Shown here: positions 37,796 to 49,450 of the stretch, in pieces
How the letters are laid out: every line of letters starts with the position of its first letter
How positions within the stretch are numbered: position 1 is the first letter of the stretch
NCBI RefSeq assembly: GCF_000308295.2
Contig: NZ_HG326652.1
Location: 863,420 to 927,419, forward strand
Reading direction: 5' to 3'
Origin: Afipia birgiae 34632
GTDB taxonomy: Bacteria; Pseudomonadota; Alphaproteobacteria; Rhizobiales; Xanthobacteraceae
DNA: 64,000 nt
Made by a program: the position numbers and the translations under genes
Notes under the pieces: generated by a model
What the model was told of the DNA's origin: nothing
Databases searched by the model: none
Seen by the model: only the letters and a program-made list of their open reading frames with translations

Positions 37796-37801
37796 TCGCA
37801 C

Positions 37802-38422
37802 ATGGATGATGCGAAACTAGACGCTCTTGGCCAGACGATCGTGGCCGCGCTCCCGGGCGCGGCGCTTGGCCATTCGATTGCATTCAATCAGCTCACGATC
37901 TCTGTCGATCTGGCGAAGATCGTGGACGTTGTCCGTGTGCTGAAGACCGATCCTCGCTTTCGCTTCGTGAATTTCACCGACGTCACGGCGGTGGATTATC
38001 CGGGCCGCGAAAACCGCTTCGACGTGATCTATCACTTCATGTCTCCGGTGCTGAATGCGCGCATCCGCCTGCGCGGCGAGGCGAACGAGACCACGCAGGT
38101 GCCGTCAATCATCTCCGTGTTTCCGGGCGCGGACTGGTTCGAGCGCGAAACCTACGACCTCTACGGCGTAATCTTCGTCGGGCATCCGGACATGCGCCGC
38201 CTGCTGACCGACTACGGCTTCGACGGTCATCCGCTGCGCAAGGATTTCCCGCTGACCGGCTTCGTCGAGGTTCGTTACGACGACGCCGAGAAGCGCGTCG
38301 TCTATGAGCCGGTGCGGCTCAATCAGGAATTCCGCAAGTTCGACTTCCTCTCGCCGTGGGAAGGCGCGGACTATCCGCTGCCGGGCGATGAGAAGGCCGA
38401 CGCGCCGAAGGCAGGTGGCTGA
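37802..38422 (+). CDS. nuoC: NADH-quinone oxidoreductase subunit C
   Basis: The 206-aa 30-kDa subunit has the family signature [40 protein letters not shown] (about 115-154). It is separate from NuoD rather than fused as in E. coli, as usual in alphaproteobacteria. The stop overlaps nuoD as TGATG. Confidence 0.97.
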   Translation: MDDAKLDALGQTIVAALPGAALGHSIAFNQLTISVDLAKIVDVVRVLKTDPRFRFVNFTDVTAVDYPGRENRFDVIYHFMSPVLNARIRLRGEANETTQVPSIISVFPGADWFERETYDLYGVIFVGHPDMRRLLTDYGFDGHPLRKDFPLTGFVEVRYDDAEKRVVYEPVRLNQEFRKFDFLSPWEGADYPLPGDEKADAPKAGG

Positions 38423-39630
38423 TGACCGAAGCACTTGGCACCGAAACGCCTGGCATGCGCAATTTCACCATCAACTTCGGACCGCAGCATCCGGCGGCGC
38501 ACGGCGTGTTGCGCCTCGTGCTGGAGCTTGACGGCGAGGTGGTCGAGCGCGTCGATCCGCACATTGGTCTGCTTCATCGCGGCACTGAAAAGCTGATCGA
38601 ACAGAAGACCTATCTGCAGGCGATTCCGTACTTCGACCGGCTCGATTACGTCGCGCCGATGAATCAGGAGCATGCCTTCTGCCTTGCGGCGGAAAAGCTG
38701 CTCGGCATTACCGTGCCGCGCCGTGGACAGTTGATCCGCGTGCTGTACAGCGAAATCGGCCGCATTCTGTCGCATCTTCTCAACGTCACCACGCAGGCGA
38801 TGGACGTCGGTGCGCTGACGCCGCCGCTCTGGGGTTTCGAAGAGCGCGAAAAGCTCATGGTGTTCTATGAGCGCGCATCGGGCTCGCGCATGCACGCGGC
38901 GTTCTTCCGCGTCGGCGGCGTGCATCAGGACCTGCCGCCGAAGCTGATCGACGATATCGATGCCTGGTGCGATCCGTTCCTGAAAGTCTGCGACGACCTC
39001 GAAACGCTGCTGACCGACAACCGCATTTTCAAGCAACGCAACGTCGACATCGGCGTCGTGACCCTTGAGCAGGCGTGGGAGTGGGGCTTCTCCGGCGTGA
39101 TGGTGCGCGGCTCGGGCGCTGCGTGGGATCTGCGCAAGTCGCAGCCTTACGAATGCTACGCCGAGATGGATTTCGATATTCCGATCGGCAAGAACGGCGA
39201 CTGCTACGACCGCTACTGCATCCGTATGGAAGAAATGCGCCAGTCGGTGCGCATCATGAAGCAGTGCATCGAAAAGCTGCGCGCCCCTGAAGGGCAGGGG
39301 CCGGTTGTTGTCGAGGACAACAAAATCGCGCCGCCCAAGCGCAGCGAGATGAAGCGCTCGATGGAAGCGCTGATCCATCACTTCAAGCTCTACACCGAAG
39401 GCGTTCGCGTCCCCGCCGGCGAAGTCTATGCCGCGGTCGAGGCGCCGAAGGGTGAGTTCGGCGTGTTCCTGGTCGCCGACGGCACCAACAAGCCGTACAA
39501 ATGCAAGATCCGTGCGCCGGGCTTCGCGCACCTTCAGGCGATGGACTTCATCTGCAAGGGTCATCTGCTGGCCGACGTGTCGGCCATTCTCGGTTCACTC
39601 GACATCGTGTTCGGCGAGGTGGATCGCTAA
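38422..39630 (+). CDS. nuoD: NADH-quinone oxidoreductase subunit D
   Basis: The 402-aa 49-kDa subunit starts [16 protein letters not shown] after a short tail. It has [25 protein letters not shown] and the hydrogenase-large-subunit-like C-terminus. It frames the quinone site with NuoB. Its stop overlaps the FkbM-methyltransferase start (TAATG), so that gene is translated with it. Confidence 0.97.
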   Translation: MTEALGTETPGMRNFTINFGPQHPAAHGVLRLVLELDGEVVERVDPHIGLLHRGTEKLIEQKTYLQAIPYFDRLDYVAPMNQEHAFCLAAEKLLGITVPRRGQLIRVLYSEIGRILSHLLNVTTQAMDVGALTPPLWGFEEREKLMVFYERASGSRMHAAFFRVGGVHQDLPPKLIDDIDAWCDPFLKVCDDLETLLTDNRIFKQRNVDIGVVTLEQAWEWGFSGVMVRGSGAAWDLRKSQPYECYAEMDFDIPIGKNGDCYDRYCIRMEEMRQSVRIMKQCIEKLRAPEGQGPVVVEDNKIAPPKRSEMKRSMEALIHHFKLYTEGVRVPAGEVYAAVEAPKGEFGVFLVADGTNKPYKCKIRAPGFAHLQAMDFICKGHLLADVSAILGSLDIVFGEVDR

Positions 39631-40598
39631 TGACGCAGCAGCCGATTGTTTTTGACCGCATCACTGGCGAAATGACCGGCGCAACTCCGTGGGAGCGCAG
39701 CATCGGCTTTGCACTGCTCGCGGGGTCAAAGGTCGGCGCGTATATCTCGCATCGCGGTTACAACAGCGCGGCCAATCTTCTGAAGACGCTGCTGCCCGAG
39801 CGCGACATCAACATCATGCTCAATCCGGATGCGACGTTTTCGTTTCCTTACGGCGACGGCTACTGGAGCAAGCTGCTCAACCGCACCTTCAAGTATGAAG
39901 ACGAACTTGAATTGTTCCTGCTCGACTCGAAAGACGTCGATTACACGCTGATCGATTGCGGCGCGAACTACGGCTACTGGTCGGTGATGGTTTCCAGCAA
40001 GCGGTTCGGCTCGCGCCGGTCGATTGCGATGGAGCCGTCGTCACGGAATTTCCCGCGGCTGGCACACAACGCGAAGATCAACGGCGGCCGGTTCGAGGCG
40101 ATCAACGCCGCTATCGGATCTGCGCGCGGCACGGCGCGGCTGTCGGGCAATCGTCACGAGGCCTTCAGCATCGCAGGCGATCCTGGCGCCGGCGGCGAAG
40201 AGGTGCAGGTGCTTGCGCTCGATAATCTGATCGAGGATGGCAAGATCCCCGCGCAGGGAAAATACATCGTCAAGCTTGACGTCGAAGGCGTTGAGATCGA
40301 CGCCATGAAGGGCGGCAAGCGGATTCTGGAGACGGATTCGGTCGTGGTCTGCGAAGAGCATGGCAACGATCCGTCCCACAGCGTGTCGCGCTACATCCTC
40401 GAGCATACGCCGATGAAGGCGATTATCCACGATCCGGCGACGGATCGCTTCGAGGCGCTGACGCAACTGTCCACGCTCGACCGCATCAAGGTCGCCTCGC
40501 ATGTCGGGTATAACGTGTTCGCGACATCGAGCGCGTTCTGGGAACAGCGCATCTACAGCATGAATTCTGGCAACGCGCGCCGCGCCATGACGAGTTAA
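39630..40598 (+). CDS. FkbM family methyltransferase inside the nuo operon
   Basis: The 322-aa protein is read from ATG 39630, which overlaps the nuoD stop by one base. Its N-terminal part (about 1-100) is unassigned. Residues about 105-265 are an FkbM SAM-dependent methyltransferase: TLIDCGANYGYWSVMVS (motif I), EPSSRNFPRLAHN, and the VKLDVEGVEIDAMKGG core. No membrane segment or signal is visible. FkbM enzymes methylate sugars or small-molecule hydroxyls and a few act on proteins. Its location suggests a role for the complex or simply co-expression. It is not a Nuo subunit. Confidence 0.88.
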   Translation: MTQQPIVFDRITGEMTGATPWERSIGFALLAGSKVGAYISHRGYNSAANLLKTLLPERDINIMLNPDATFSFPYGDGYWSKLLNRTFKYEDELELFLLDSKDVDYTLIDCGANYGYWSVMVSSKRFGSRRSIAMEPSSRNFPRLAHNAKINGGRFEAINAAIGSARGTARLSGNRHEAFSIAGDPGAGGEEVQVLALDNLIEDGKIPAQGKYIVKLDVEGVEIDAMKGGKRILETDSVVVCEEHGNDPSHSVSRYILEHTPMKAIIHDPATDRFEALTQLSTLDRIKVASHVGYNVFATSSAFWEQRIYSMNSGNARRAMTS

Positions 40599-40634
40599 GG
40601 ACGTGGCGCAATGAAAGACCGAAAGATTTAAACG

Positions 40635-41255
40635 ATGGCCGTCCGCCGTTTGGCCCCGAAAGAAAAGCAGCCCACCAGCTTCGCGTTCACCGCGGAGAAT
40701 CTGGAATGGGCGAAAGCGCAGATCGCGAAGTATCCGCCCGGCCGGCAACAGTCGGCGGTGATCCCGATCCTGTGGCGCGTGCAGGAACAGCATGAAGGCT
40801 GGGTGTCGGAAGTGGCGATCCGCGCGGTCGCCGATCTTCTCGGCATGCCCTACATCCGCGTGCTGGAAATCGCGACCTTCTACACGATGTTCCAGCTCGA
40901 GCCGGTGGGCAAGAAGGCACATGTGCAGGTCTGCGGTACGACGCCCTGCATGCTGCGCGGTTCGAAGGATCTGATCGAGGTTTGCAAGAGCCGGATTCAT
41001 CACGATCCGTTCCATGTCTCGGCTGACGGCAATTTCAGCTGGGAGGAGGTCGAGTGCCTTGGCGCGTGTGTGAACGCTCCCATGGTGATGATCTGGAAGG
41101 ATACCTACGAGGATCTGACGGCTGAGAGCTTCGGCAAGGTGCTCGACGGCTTCGCTTCGGGCAATCCGCCCAAACCCGGCTCGCAGACTGGGCGTCAATT
41201 CGCGGCACCAGCGGGCGGTCCGACGACGCTAAAGACGTCGGGAGACGCATCATGA
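40635..41255 (+). CDS. nuoE: NADH-quinone oxidoreductase subunit E
   Basis: The 206-aa 24-kDa subunit has the 2Fe-2S (N1a) Cys ligands in VCGTTPCML and [11 protein letters not shown] Pro/Gly-rich tail (about 178-206) extends past the usual bacterial end. It starts 36 nt after the methyltransferase gene and ends with ATGA overlapping the small membrane-protein gene. Confidence 0.97.
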   Translation: MAVRRLAPKEKQPTSFAFTAENLEWAKAQIAKYPPGRQQSAVIPILWRVQEQHEGWVSEVAIRAVADLLGMPYIRVLEIATFYTMFQLEPVGKKAHVQVCGTTPCMLRGSKDLIEVCKSRIHHDPFHVSADGNFSWEEVECLGACVNAPMVMIWKDTYEDLTAESFGKVLDGFASGNPPKPGSQTGRQFAAPAGGPTTLKTSGDAS

Positions 41256-41431
41256 ACACAGGGCTTTTCAAGCACATCGCGTTTCATGCCGTTTGCGCGG
41301 CGGTGTTCATCTTCGTGCTGAACTTTTACATCTTGAAGACCGAGCTTCAGTCAGCCGTGTTCTGGGCCATCGGGTTCGGCGCGATGGCGGGCGGGCTCGC
41401 GTATCAGCAATCCAAGCGTTCAGGGTCTTAA
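41252..41431 (+). CDS. 59-aa membrane protein between nuoE and nuoF
   Basis: ATG 41252 overlaps the nuoE stop by 4 nt and the frame runs to TAA at 41429-41431. The product begins [12 protein letters not shown] and has two hydrophobic segments (about 10-29 and 36-53), with a short polar loop containing KTELQ and a basic end KRSGS. This is a classic two-helix small membrane protein. No such subunit is among the 14 core Nuo proteins. The 10-nt spacing to nuoF and the coupling to nuoE argue it is made with the complex. Confidence 0.75.
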   Translation: MNTGLFKHIAFHAVCAAVFIFVLNFYILKTELQSAVFWAIGFGAMAGGLAYQQSKRSGS

Positions 41432-41441
41432 GGTAGCTCCT

Positions 41442-42767
41442 ATGCTCGACGACAAGGACCGCATCTTCCGCAATCTCTACGGCCAGGGCGACTGGGGCCT
41501 CGAGGGCGCGCGCCGTCGCGGCGCATGGGATGGCACCAAGGCGATCATCGACAAGGGCCGCGACTGGATCGTTGCGGAAATGAAGGCGTCGGGCCTTCGC
41601 GGGCGGGGCGGGGCCGGCTTCCCGACCGGCATGAAATGGTCGTTCATGCCGAAGGACAACGCCGACGGCCGTCCGAGCTACCTCGTCGTCAACGCTGACG
41701 AGTCCGAGCCGGGCACCTGCAAGGATCGCGAGATCATGCGGCATGACCCGCACCTCCTGGTCGAAGGCTGTCTGATCGCGAGCGCCGCCATGGGCGCGCA
41801 TGTCTGTTACGTCTATGTGCGCGGCGAATTCATCCGCGAGCGCGAGCATCTGCAGGCTGCTGTCGATCAGGCTTATGAAGCCAAGCTGATCGGCAAGGAC
41901 AACATCCACGGCTACCCGTTCGACATGTATATCCACCATGGCGCCGGTGCGTATATCTGCGGCGAGGAAACAGCGCTTCTTGAAAGCCTCGAAGGCAAGA
42001 AGGGCCAGCCGCGCCTGAAGCCGCCGTTCCCGGCGAACGTCGGTCTCTATGGCTGCCCGACCACCGTCAACAACGTGGAATCGATCGCGGTTGCGCCGGA
42101 TATTCTGCGCCGTGGTGCGGCGTGGTTCTCGTCTATCGGTCGCGCCAATAATGTCGGCACCAAGCTGTTCGGCATCTCCGGTCATGTGAACACGCCCTGC
42201 GTCGTCGAAGACGCCATGGGCACCACGTTCCGTGAACTGATCGAGAAGCACGGCGGCGGCATCCGCGGCGGCTGGGATAATCTGCTGGCGATCATTCCCG
42301 GTGGTGCATCTTGCCCACTGATTCCGGCTGCGGATTGTCAGGAGCTGATCATGGATTTCGACGGCACCCGCGCCGCGAAGTCGAGCCTCGGCACCGCCGG
42401 CATGATCGTGATGGACAAGTCGACCGACGTTGTCGCGGCCATCGCGCGCATCTCCTACTTCTTCAAGCACGAGAGCTGCGGCCAGTGCACGCCGTGCCGC
42501 GAAGGCACCGGCTGGATGTGGCGCGTGCTGTCGCGCATGGTCGAGGGCCGCGCCCACAAGCGCGAAATCGACATGCTGCTGGAAGTCACCAAGCAGGTCG
42601 AAGGCCACACCATCTGCGCGCTCGGCGACGCGGCGGCGTGGCCGATTCAAGGGCTGATCCGCGCCTTCCGTCCGGAGATTGAGCGGCGCATCGATGATTT
42701 CACGCGCAAGTCCACGCTGGACGATCAGGGCGTCCTCGATCCGGTCCACATGGTCGCGGCGGAGTAA
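41442..42767 (+). CDS. nuoF: NADH-quinone oxidoreductase subunit F
   Basis: The 441-aa subunit binds NADH, FMN and cluster N3. It shows [13 protein letters not shown] (nucleotide/FMN site), [13 protein letters not shown], and the 4Fe-4S motif [12 protein letters not shown] with a later Cys in [11 protein letters not shown]. Electrons from NADH enter the complex here. The stop overlaps nuoG as TAATG. Confidence 0.98.
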   Translation: MLDDKDRIFRNLYGQGDWGLEGARRRGAWDGTKAIIDKGRDWIVAEMKASGLRGRGGAGFPTGMKWSFMPKDNADGRPSYLVVNADESEPGTCKDREIMRHDPHLLVEGCLIASAAMGAHVCYVYVRGEFIREREHLQAAVDQAYEAKLIGKDNIHGYPFDMYIHHGAGAYICGEETALLESLEGKKGQPRLKPPFPANVGLYGCPTTVNNVESIAVAPDILRRGAAWFSSIGRANNVGTKLFGISGHVNTPCVVEDAMGTTFRELIEKHGGGIRGGWDNLLAIIPGGASCPLIPAADCQELIMDFDGTRAAKSSLGTAGMIVMDKSTDVVAAIARISYFFKHESCGQCTPCREGTGWMWRVLSRMVEGRAHKREIDMLLEVTKQVEGHTICALGDAAAWPIQGLIRAFRPEIERRIDDFTRKSTLDDQGVLDPVHMVAAE

Positions 42768-44851
42768 TGGCGATGACCAAGATCCTCATCGACGGCAAAG
42801 AGATCGACGTTCCGGCCGAGTACACGCTGTTGCAGGCGTGCGAGGCGGCAGGTGCTGAAATTCCGCGCTTCTGCTATCACGAACGTCTGTCCATCGCCGG
42901 CAACTGCCGCATGTGCCTGATCGAAGTGAAGGGTGGCCCACCGAAGCCTGTCGCATCGTGTGCGCAGAACGTGCGCGACTTGCGGCCGGGACCAAACGGT
43001 GAGTTGCCTGCAATTTTCACGCGTTCGCCGATGGTGAAGAAGGCACGCGAAGGCGTGATGGAATTTCTGCTGATCAACCATCCGCTGGATTGCCCGATCT
43101 GCGATCAGGGCGGCGAGTGCGATCTGCAGGATCAGGCGATGGGCTATGGTGTCGACACCAGCCGTTTCGCCGAGAACAAGCGCGCGGTCGAAGACAAGTA
43201 CATCGGGGCGCTGGTGAAGACGTCGATGACCCGCTGCATTCAGTGCACGCGCTGCGTCCGCTTCACCACCGAAGTCTGCGGCGTACCGGAAATGGGCCTG
43301 ACCGGCCGCGGCGAAGACGTCGAGATCACGACCTATCTCGAGAGCGCGTTGACGTCGGAGTTGCAGGGCAACCTCGTCGACATCTGCCCGGTCGGCGCAC
43401 TGACCTCGAAGCCTTATGCGTTCGCGGCGCGTCCATGGGAGCTCGGCAAGACCCAGTCCGTCGACGTGATGGATGCGGTCGGCTCGGCGATCCGCGTCGA
43501 TACGCGCGGCCGCGAAGTGATGCGCATTCTGCCGCGCATCAATGAGAACGTGAACGAGGAGTGGATTTCCGACAAGACGCGCCATATCGTCGACGGCCTG
43601 CGCACGCAACGCCTCGACCGGCCGTATATCCGCGAGAACGGCAAGCTCCGCGCGGCATCTTGGTCCGAAGCGTTCGCTGCCATTGCGGCGAAGACGGCAT
43701 CACTGCACGGTCCGCGCATCGGCGCGATCGCGGGCGATCTTGCCGCTGTCGAGGAGATGTTCGCGCTCAAGGATCTGCTCGCCAAGTTCGGCTCGACGAA
43801 TGTCGCCACCCAGGATGGTGCGGCGTTTGATCCGAAGGCGGGCCGCGCTTCCTACATCTTCAATCCCACCATCGCCGGGATCGAGCAGGCGGACGCATTG
43901 CTGATCGTCGGCTCCAATCCGCGCAAGGAAGCGGCCGTACTCAATGCGCGTATCCGCAAGCGCTGGCGCACTGGTGCGCTCAGGATCGGCCTGATCGGCG
44001 ACAAGGCCGATCTCACCTATGACTACGAGCATCTGGGTGCAGGCACCGACACGCTGACCGATCTGGCTGCGGGCGAGCATTCCTTCGCCGACGTGCTGAA
44101 GGGTGCAAAGAATCCGATCGTGCTGGTTGGTGCGGGTGTTGCTGCCCGTCATGACGGCGCGGCGGCATTGACGCTCGCGGCGAAGCTCGCTTCGGACTTC
44201 GGCGCGCTCAAGGACGGCTGGAACGGTTTTGCTGTGCTCCACAAGGCGGCGTCGCAGGTCGGCGCGCTCGACGTCGGTTTCGCGCAGGGCCCAGGCAGCC
44301 TGACCGTGGCGCAGATGACCACGTTCGGCACGCTCGACGTGCTGTTCTCGCTGGGCGCCGACGACATCAATCCCGCGGACGGCACCTTCGTGGCCTACAT
44401 CGGCACCCACGGCGACAGGGGCGCCCATCGCGCCGACGTCATCCTGCCCGGTGCGGCCTATACCGAGAAGGCCGGCATCTACGTCAACACGGAAGGCCGT
44501 GTGCAGATGGCCAACCGCGCCGCGTTCCCGCCGGGCGATGCGCGCGAGGACTGGGCGATCATCCGCGCGCTGTCGGAAGCGGTCGGCAAGAAGCTGCCTT
44601 ATGACTCGCTGGCGCAGTTGCGGCAGGCGATCTTCAAGGCCGTGCCGCACCTGATGCGGATCGACCAGATCGAGCCGGGCGATGCGGCGGGCGTGAAAGC
44701 GCTTGCGGCGCGTGGCGGTTCGGTCGAGAAGGGCGCATTCAAGAGCCCCATTGTAGATTTCTACCTGACAAATCCCATCACGCGGGCGTCCGCGGTGATG
44801 GCCGAATGTTCGAAGCTCGCCTCCGGGCAAATTCTGACGGCGGCGGAGTGA
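42767..44851 (+). CDS. nuoG: NADH-quinone oxidoreductase subunit G
   Basis: The 694-aa 75-kDa subunit has the N-terminal 2Fe-2S domain ([15 protein letters not shown]), the [18 protein letters not shown] 4Fe-4S region, a ferredoxin-type region [10 protein letters not shown], and the large molybdopterin-oxidoreductase-like domain. It relays electrons through N1b, N4 and N5. A second Met six bases on could also be used. Confidence 0.97.
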   Translation: MAMTKILIDGKEIDVPAEYTLLQACEAAGAEIPRFCYHERLSIAGNCRMCLIEVKGGPPKPVASCAQNVRDLRPGPNGELPAIFTRSPMVKKAREGVMEFLLINHPLDCPICDQGGECDLQDQAMGYGVDTSRFAENKRAVEDKYIGALVKTSMTRCIQCTRCVRFTTEVCGVPEMGLTGRGEDVEITTYLESALTSELQGNLVDICPVGALTSKPYAFAARPWELGKTQSVDVMDAVGSAIRVDTRGREVMRILPRINENVNEEWISDKTRHIVDGLRTQRLDRPYIRENGKLRAASWSEAFAAIAAKTASLHGPRIGAIAGDLAAVEEMFALKDLLAKFGSTNVATQDGAAFDPKAGRASYIFNPTIAGIEQADALLIVGSNPRKEAAVLNARIRKRWRTGALRIGLIGDKADLTYDYEHLGAGTDTLTDLAAGEHSFADVLKGAKNPIVLVGAGVAARHDGAAALTLAAKLASDFGALKDGWNGFAVLHKAASQVGALDVGFAQGPGSLTVAQMTTFGTLDVLFSLGADDINPADGTFVAYIGTHGDRGAHRADVILPGAAYTEKAGIYVNTEGRVQMANRAAFPPGDAREDWAIIRALSEAVGKKLPYDSLAQLRQAIFKAVPHLMRIDQIEPGDAAGVKALAARGGSVEKGAFKSPIVDFYLTNPITRASAVMAECSKLASGQILTAAE

Positions 44852-44861
44852 GCGTGATACG

Positions 44862-45902
44862 ATGACAGAATTCTTCGCAAGCGAGTTGTGGACTGGCTTT
44901 CTGTGGCCGCTGATTGTCATGGTCGCGCAGAGCGTGCTGCTGCTCGTGCTGCTGCTGGTTGCGATTGCCTACATCCTGCTGGCAGACCGCAAGATCTGGG
45001 CGGCGGTGCAGATCCGGCGCGGCCCCAACGTGGTCGGGCCGTGGGGCCTGCTGCAATCCTTCGCGGACTTGCTGAAGTTCGTGCTGAAAGAGCCGACGAT
45101 TCCGGACGGCGCGAACAAGGCCGTGTTCCTGCTCGCGCCATTGGTCACCTGCGTGCTGGCGCTGGCCGCGTGGGCGGTGATCCCGGTCAATCTCAACTGG
45201 GTGATCGCCGACATCAATGTCGGCGTTCTCTACATCTTCGCGATCTCGTCGCTGTCGATCTACGGCATCATCATGGCCGGCTGGTCGTCGAACTCGAAGT
45301 ATCCGTTCCTCGCGGCGCTTCGCTCCGCCGCGCAGATGGTGTCGTATGAAGTCTCCATCGGGTTCGTCATCATCACCGTGTTGCTCTGCGTCGGTTCGCT
45401 GAACCTGACCGCGGTGGTCGCCGCACAGGACACCAAGCTCGGCATTCTCGGCTGGTACTGGCTGCCGCTGTTCCCGATGTTCGTGATTTTCTACGTGTCG
45501 GCGCTGGCGGAAACCAATCGTCCGCCATTCGACCTGGTCGAAGCGGAATCAGAACTGGTCGCGGGCTTCATGACCGAATACGGCTCTACCCCGTATCTGC
45601 TGTTCATGCTCGGCGAGTATGTTGCCATCACCACCATGTGCGCGCTGGCGACGATCCTGTTCCTCGGCGGCTGGCTGTCGCCGATCCCGTTCGCGCCGTT
45701 CACCTGGGTGCCGGGCGTCATCTGGTTCGTGCTGAAACTGTTCTTCATGTTCTTCCTGTTCGCAATGGCGAAGGCGATTGTGCCGCGCTACCGCTACGAC
45801 CAGTTGATGCGGCTGGGCTGGAAGGTGTTTCTGCCGTTGTCGCTGGCGATGGTCGTGATCGTCGCTGCAGTTTTGCAATTCGGGGGGCTTGCTCCGAAAT
45901 GA
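44862..45902 (+). CDS. nuoH: NADH-quinone oxidoreductase subunit H
   Basis: The 346-aa ND1-type subunit has about eight to nine membrane segments. It carries [23 protein letters not shown] and the loop [21 protein letters not shown], which lines the quinone channel. It links the peripheral and membrane arms. The start is 10 nt after nuoG. Confidence 0.98.
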   Translation: MTEFFASELWTGFLWPLIVMVAQSVLLLVLLLVAIAYILLADRKIWAAVQIRRGPNVVGPWGLLQSFADLLKFVLKEPTIPDGANKAVFLLAPLVTCVLALAAWAVIPVNLNWVIADINVGVLYIFAISSLSIYGIIMAGWSSNSKYPFLAALRSAAQMVSYEVSIGFVIITVLLCVGSLNLTAVVAAQDTKLGILGWYWLPLFPMFVIFYVSALAETNRPPFDLVEAESELVAGFMTEYGSTPYLLFMLGEYVAITTMCALATILFLGGWLSPIPFAPFTWVPGVIWFVLKLFFMFFLFAMAKAIVPRYRYDQLMRLGWKVFLPLSLAMVVIVAAVLQFGGLAPK

Positions 45903-45912
45903 GGTCGTCGTC

Positions 45913-46401
45913 ATGAGCATAGCAAGCACAGCCAATTCGCTTCTGCTGAAAGAGTTTGTCTCGGCGTTCATTCTCGCCATGCGTTACTTCTTCAAGCCGA
46001 AGCCGACGCTGAATTACCCCTTCGAGAAGGGGCCGATCTCGCCGCGCTTCCGTGGTGAGCATGCGCTGCGCCGTTATCCGAACGGCGAGGAACGCTGCAT
46101 CGCCTGCAAGCTGTGCGAGGCGATCTGTCCGGCGCAGGCCATCACCATCGAAGCCGGTCCGCGCCGCAACGACGGCACGCGCCGTACGGTGCGCTACGAC
46201 ATCGATATGGTGAAGTGCATCTACTGCGGGCTGTGCCAGGAAGCATGTCCTGTCGACGCCATTGTCGAGGGCCCGAATTTCGAATTCGCGACGGAAACGC
46301 GCGAGGAACTTTATTATGACAAGGCGAGACTTCTCGCCAACGGTGACCGCTGGGAGCGTGAGATTGCGAAAAGCATCGAACTCGACGCGCCGTACCGGTG
46401 A
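45913..46401 (+). CDS. nuoI: NADH-quinone oxidoreductase subunit I
   Basis: The 162-aa TYKY subunit has two ferredoxin motifs: [12 protein letters not shown] and [12 protein letters not shown] (clusters N6a and N6b). I take ATG 45913 with GAGG upstream, since it matches the family start; the eight residues before it in frame are unsupported. Confidence 0.97.
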   Translation: MSIASTANSLLLKEFVSAFILAMRYFFKPKPTLNYPFEKGPISPRFRGEHALRRYPNGEERCIACKLCEAICPAQAITIEAGPRRNDGTRRTVRYDIDMVKCIYCGLCQEACPVDAIVEGPNFEFATETREELYYDKARLLANGDRWEREIAKSIELDAPYR

Positions 46402-46410
46402 GGTGAGGGT

Positions 46411-47049
46411 ATGATCGGTCCCGCGCTCTTCTTCTATCTGTTTGCCGGCGTCTGTGTGGCGTCCGCGGTCATGGTCGTGACTTCGCGCAACCCTGTGCAT
46501 TCGGTGCTGTTCCTGATCCTGGCGTTCGTGAACGCGGCCGGGCTGTTCATGCTGCTCGGCGCGGAATTCCTCGCGATGATCCTGATCGTGGTCTACGTCG
46601 GCGCGGTCGCGGTGCTGTTCCTGTTCGTGATCATGATGCTCGATGTGGACTTCGCCGAACTGCGCCAGGGCTTCATTGACTATCTTCCGTTTGGTCTTCT
46701 GATCGGCGCGGTGTTCCTCGCGGAACTGCTGCTGGTGGCGGGCGGCTGGGTCCTGAACCCGAATATCGCGAAGGCGATCACATCGCCGATCCCGGGCGGC
46801 GTCAGCAACACCGAGGCGCTCGGTCTCGTGCTGTACACAAAATATCTGCCTTACTTCCAGTTGTCGGGGCTGGTGCTGCTGGTCGCGATGATCGGCGCCA
46901 TCGTGCTTACGCTGCGGCACAAGCCGAACGTCAAGCGTCAGGACATCAACGTGCAGAACGCCCGCACCAAGGCGGCGGCGATGGACGTGCGCAAGGTAGC
47001 CGCGGGGCAGGGCCTGCAGGATGCGGATTCCGGGGAGTGGGTGAAATGA
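46411..47049 (+). CDS. nuoJ: NADH-quinone oxidoreductase subunit J
   Basis: The 212-aa ND6-type subunit has five hydrophobic segments, including [53 protein letters not shown] in part, the helix with the pi-bulge Tyr. Its C-terminal tail is soluble. It overlaps nuoK by ATGA. Confidence 0.96.
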   Translation: MIGPALFFYLFAGVCVASAVMVVTSRNPVHSVLFLILAFVNAAGLFMLLGAEFLAMILIVVYVGAVAVLFLFVIMMLDVDFAELRQGFIDYLPFGLLIGAVFLAELLLVAGGWVLNPNIAKAITSPIPGGVSNTEALGLVLYTKYLPYFQLSGLVLLVAMIGAIVLTLRHKPNVKRQDINVQNARTKAAAMDVRKVAAGQGLQDADSGEWVK

Positions 47050-47354
47050 CGGTCGGCCTCGGTCATTACCTCGCCGTCGCGGCGATCCTCTTTACGCTCG
47101 GCATTCTGGGTATCTTCCTCAACCGGAAGAACGTCATCGTGATCCTGATGTCGATCGAACTCATTCTGCTTGCCGTGAACATCAACCTCGTGGCGTTCTC
47201 GGCGTTTCTCGGCGACATCGTCGGGCAGGTATTCGCGTTGCTGGTGTTGACGGTCGCCGCGGCAGAGGCCGCGATCGGTCTTGCCGTGCTGGTGGTGTTC
47301 TTCCGCAATCGGGGCTCGATTGCGGTCGAGGACATCAATCTGATGAAGGGTTAA
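47046..47354 (+). CDS. nuoK: NADH-quinone oxidoreductase subunit K
   Basis: The 102-aa ND4L-type subunit has three helices. The conserved membrane Glu lies in [15 protein letters not shown] and another in [13 protein letters not shown] use ATG 47046, which overlaps the nuoJ stop; the GTG at 47037 would add three residues without precedent. Confidence 0.97.
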   Translation: MTVGLGHYLAVAAILFTLGILGIFLNRKNVIVILMSIELILLAVNINLVAFSAFLGDIVGQVFALLVLTVAAAEAAIGLAVLVVFFRNRGSIAVEDINLMKG

Positions 47355-47362
47355 TTCGCGCC

Positions 47363-49450
47363 ATGATTCAGGCTATCGTTTTCCTGCCGCTCATCGGCGC
47401 GCTTATTGCGGGCGCGGTGGCGCTCTTTGGCGCCCACGCACGCAATCCCAGCGGCGACGAGATGGATAACACCCATGGTCATGGGCATGATGACCACGGT
47501 CATGGCGCGGCTCACGCGCATGCAACGCATGACGACCATGGCCACGATGACCACGGACATGACGATCACGGTCCGGTCGAGCCGCCCGCCGCAGGTTCGC
47601 GCACGGCGGAAGCCGTCACCACGGCGCTGTTGCTGATTTCGGCGGCACTGTCATGGATGACGCTGGTCGATGTTGGCTTTCTCCATCAGGACGCGCGCGT
47701 TCAGCTGTTTACCTGGGTCGGCGCCAGCGATCTCGTGGTCAACTGGGCCTTCCGCGTCGATACCCTGACTGCAGTCATGCTGGTGGTGGTCACCTCGGTG
47801 TCGTCGCTCGTGCATCTGTATTCGATCGGCTACATGGACGAAGATCCGAACCGTCCCCGGTTCATGGCCTATCTCTCGCTTTTCACCTTCATGATGCTCA
47901 TGCTGGTGACCGCCGACAACCTCGTACAGATGTTCTTCGGCTGGGAAGGCGTGGGCCTCGCCAGCTACCTGCTGATCGGATTCTGGTTCCAGAAGCCGTC
48001 GGCCAACGCCGCCGCCATCAAGGCCTTCATCGTCAACCGCGTCGGCGACTTCGGCTTCCTGCTTGGCATATTCGCGATCTTCATGATGGTCGGCTCGGTC
48101 GATTTCGACACGATCTTCGCGGCGGCCCCCGGCCTGACCGGCAAGACCATTCACCTCTTCGCTTGGGATGTCGATGCACTAACGCTGATCTGCCTGTTCC
48201 TGTTCATGGGCGCGATGGGCAAGTCCGCGCAGTTCCTGCTGCACACCTGGTTGCCGGACGCCATGGAAGGCCCGACGCCGGTGTCCGCGCTGATTCACGC
48301 CGCGACGATGGTCACTGCTGGCGTGTTCATGGTCGCGCGTCTGTCGCCGCTGTTCGAGCTTGCACCAAATGCGCAGGCCTTCGTGATGCTGATCGGTGCA
48401 ACCACCGCATTCTTCGCCGCCACCGTCGGCCTCGTGCAGAACGACATCAAGCGCATCATCGCCTATTCGACCTGTTCACAGCTCGGCTACATGTTCGTGG
48501 CGATGGGTGCGGGCGCGTACTCGGTCGGCATGTTCCACCTGTTCACGCACGCCTTCTTCAAGGCGCTGCTGTTCCTCGGCGCCGGCTCGGTGATTCATGC
48601 GATGCATCACGAGCAAGACATCCGCGCCATGGGCGGCTTGAAGGACAAGATCCCGTTCACCTACATCACGATGGTGATCGGTACGCTGGCGCTGACGGGG
48701 TTCCCGTTGACGGCGGGCTATTTCTCCAAGGACGCGATCATCGAATCCGCGTTCGTTGCGCATAATCCGTTCGCGCTTTACGGCTTCCTGTGTACCGTGA
48801 TCGCTGCGGGCCTGACCTCGTTCTACTCATGGCGTCTGATCTTCAAGACGTTCCATGGCGAGCCACACGACAAGAAGCACTACGAGGCTGCGCACGAGAG
48901 CCCCTATACGATGCTGATCCCGCTCGGCGCGCTTGCCGCCGGATCGATCCTGGCCGGTTTTCCGTTCAAGGAATTCTTCGCGGGTCACGGCGTCGAGGAG
49001 TTCTTCCGCGAGTCCCTGAAGAACAACCCGAAGATCCTCGAGGAAATGCACCACATCCCGGCGATGATCGCGTTCCTGCCTACGGTGATGATGGTGGTTG
49101 GTTTCGTGGTGTCGTGGCTGTTCTACATCCGCAAGCCGTATTTGCCGGTCGAACTCGCGAACCAGCATCCGGGCCTCTACCAGTTCTTCCTCAACAAGTG
49201 GTACTTCGACGAGCTGTACGACTTCCTCTTTGTGCGGCCGACGAAATGGCTTGGACGGTTCCTCTGGAAGAAGGGCGATGGCGCCATCATCGACGGCTTC
49301 GGGCCTGACGGTGTGTCCGCGCGCGTGCTTGACGTGACGCGCAACGTCGTTCGCCTGCAAACCGGTTATCTCTATCACTACGCCTTCGCGATGCTGATCG
49401 GTGCGGCCGGTCTCATCACGTGGTTCATATTCGGTCTCGGGGGCCAATGA
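47363..49450 (+). CDS. nuoL: NADH-quinone oxidoreductase subunit L with His-rich insertion
   Basis: The 695-aa antiporter-like subunit (ND5) has the usual helices, with [18 protein letters not shown] and the Lys/Glu pairs in the discontinuous helices, plus the long amphipathic C-terminal helix. Between the first and second helices, residues 38-69 are a His/Asp/Gly stretch with 13 His and 8 Asp, absent from E. coli NuoL. It lies at a membrane edge and would bind metals such as Zn or Ni if exposed. It is encoded by 47474-47569 and appears in frame and intact. Confidence 0.97.
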   Translation: MIQAIVFLPLIGALIAGAVALFGAHARNPSGDEMDNTHGHGHDDHGHGAAHAHATHDDHGHDDHGHDDHGPVEPPAAGSRTAEAVTTALLLISAALSWMTLVDVGFLHQDARVQLFTWVGASDLVVNWAFRVDTLTAVMLVVVTSVSSLVHLYSIGYMDEDPNRPRFMAYLSLFTFMMLMLVTADNLVQMFFGWEGVGLASYLLIGFWFQKPSANAAAIKAFIVNRVGDFGFLLGIFAIFMMVGSVDFDTIFAAAPGLTGKTIHLFAWDVDALTLICLFLFMGAMGKSAQFLLHTWLPDAMEGPTPVSALIHAATMVTAGVFMVARLSPLFELAPNAQAFVMLIGATTAFFAATVGLVQNDIKRIIAYSTCSQLGYMFVAMGAGAYSVGMFHLFTHAFFKALLFLGAGSVIHAMHHEQDIRAMGGLKDKIPFTYITMVIGTLALTGFPLTAGYFSKDAIIESAFVAHNPFALYGFLCTVIAAGLTSFYSWRLIFKTFHGEPHDKKHYEAAHESPYTMLIPLGALAAGSILAGFPFKEFFAGHGVEEFFRESLKNNPKILEEMHHIPAMIAFLPTVMMVVGFVVSWLFYIRKPYLPVELANQHPGLYQFFLNKWYFDELYDFLFVRPTKWLGRFLWKKGDGAIIDGFGPDGVSARVLDVTRNVVRLQTGYLYHYAFAMLIGAAGLITWFIFGLGGQ

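Noticed and set aside
40611-40631. Six-codon frame between the FkbM gene and nuoE
   Set aside because: Too short to support as a gene; could only be a coupling leader.
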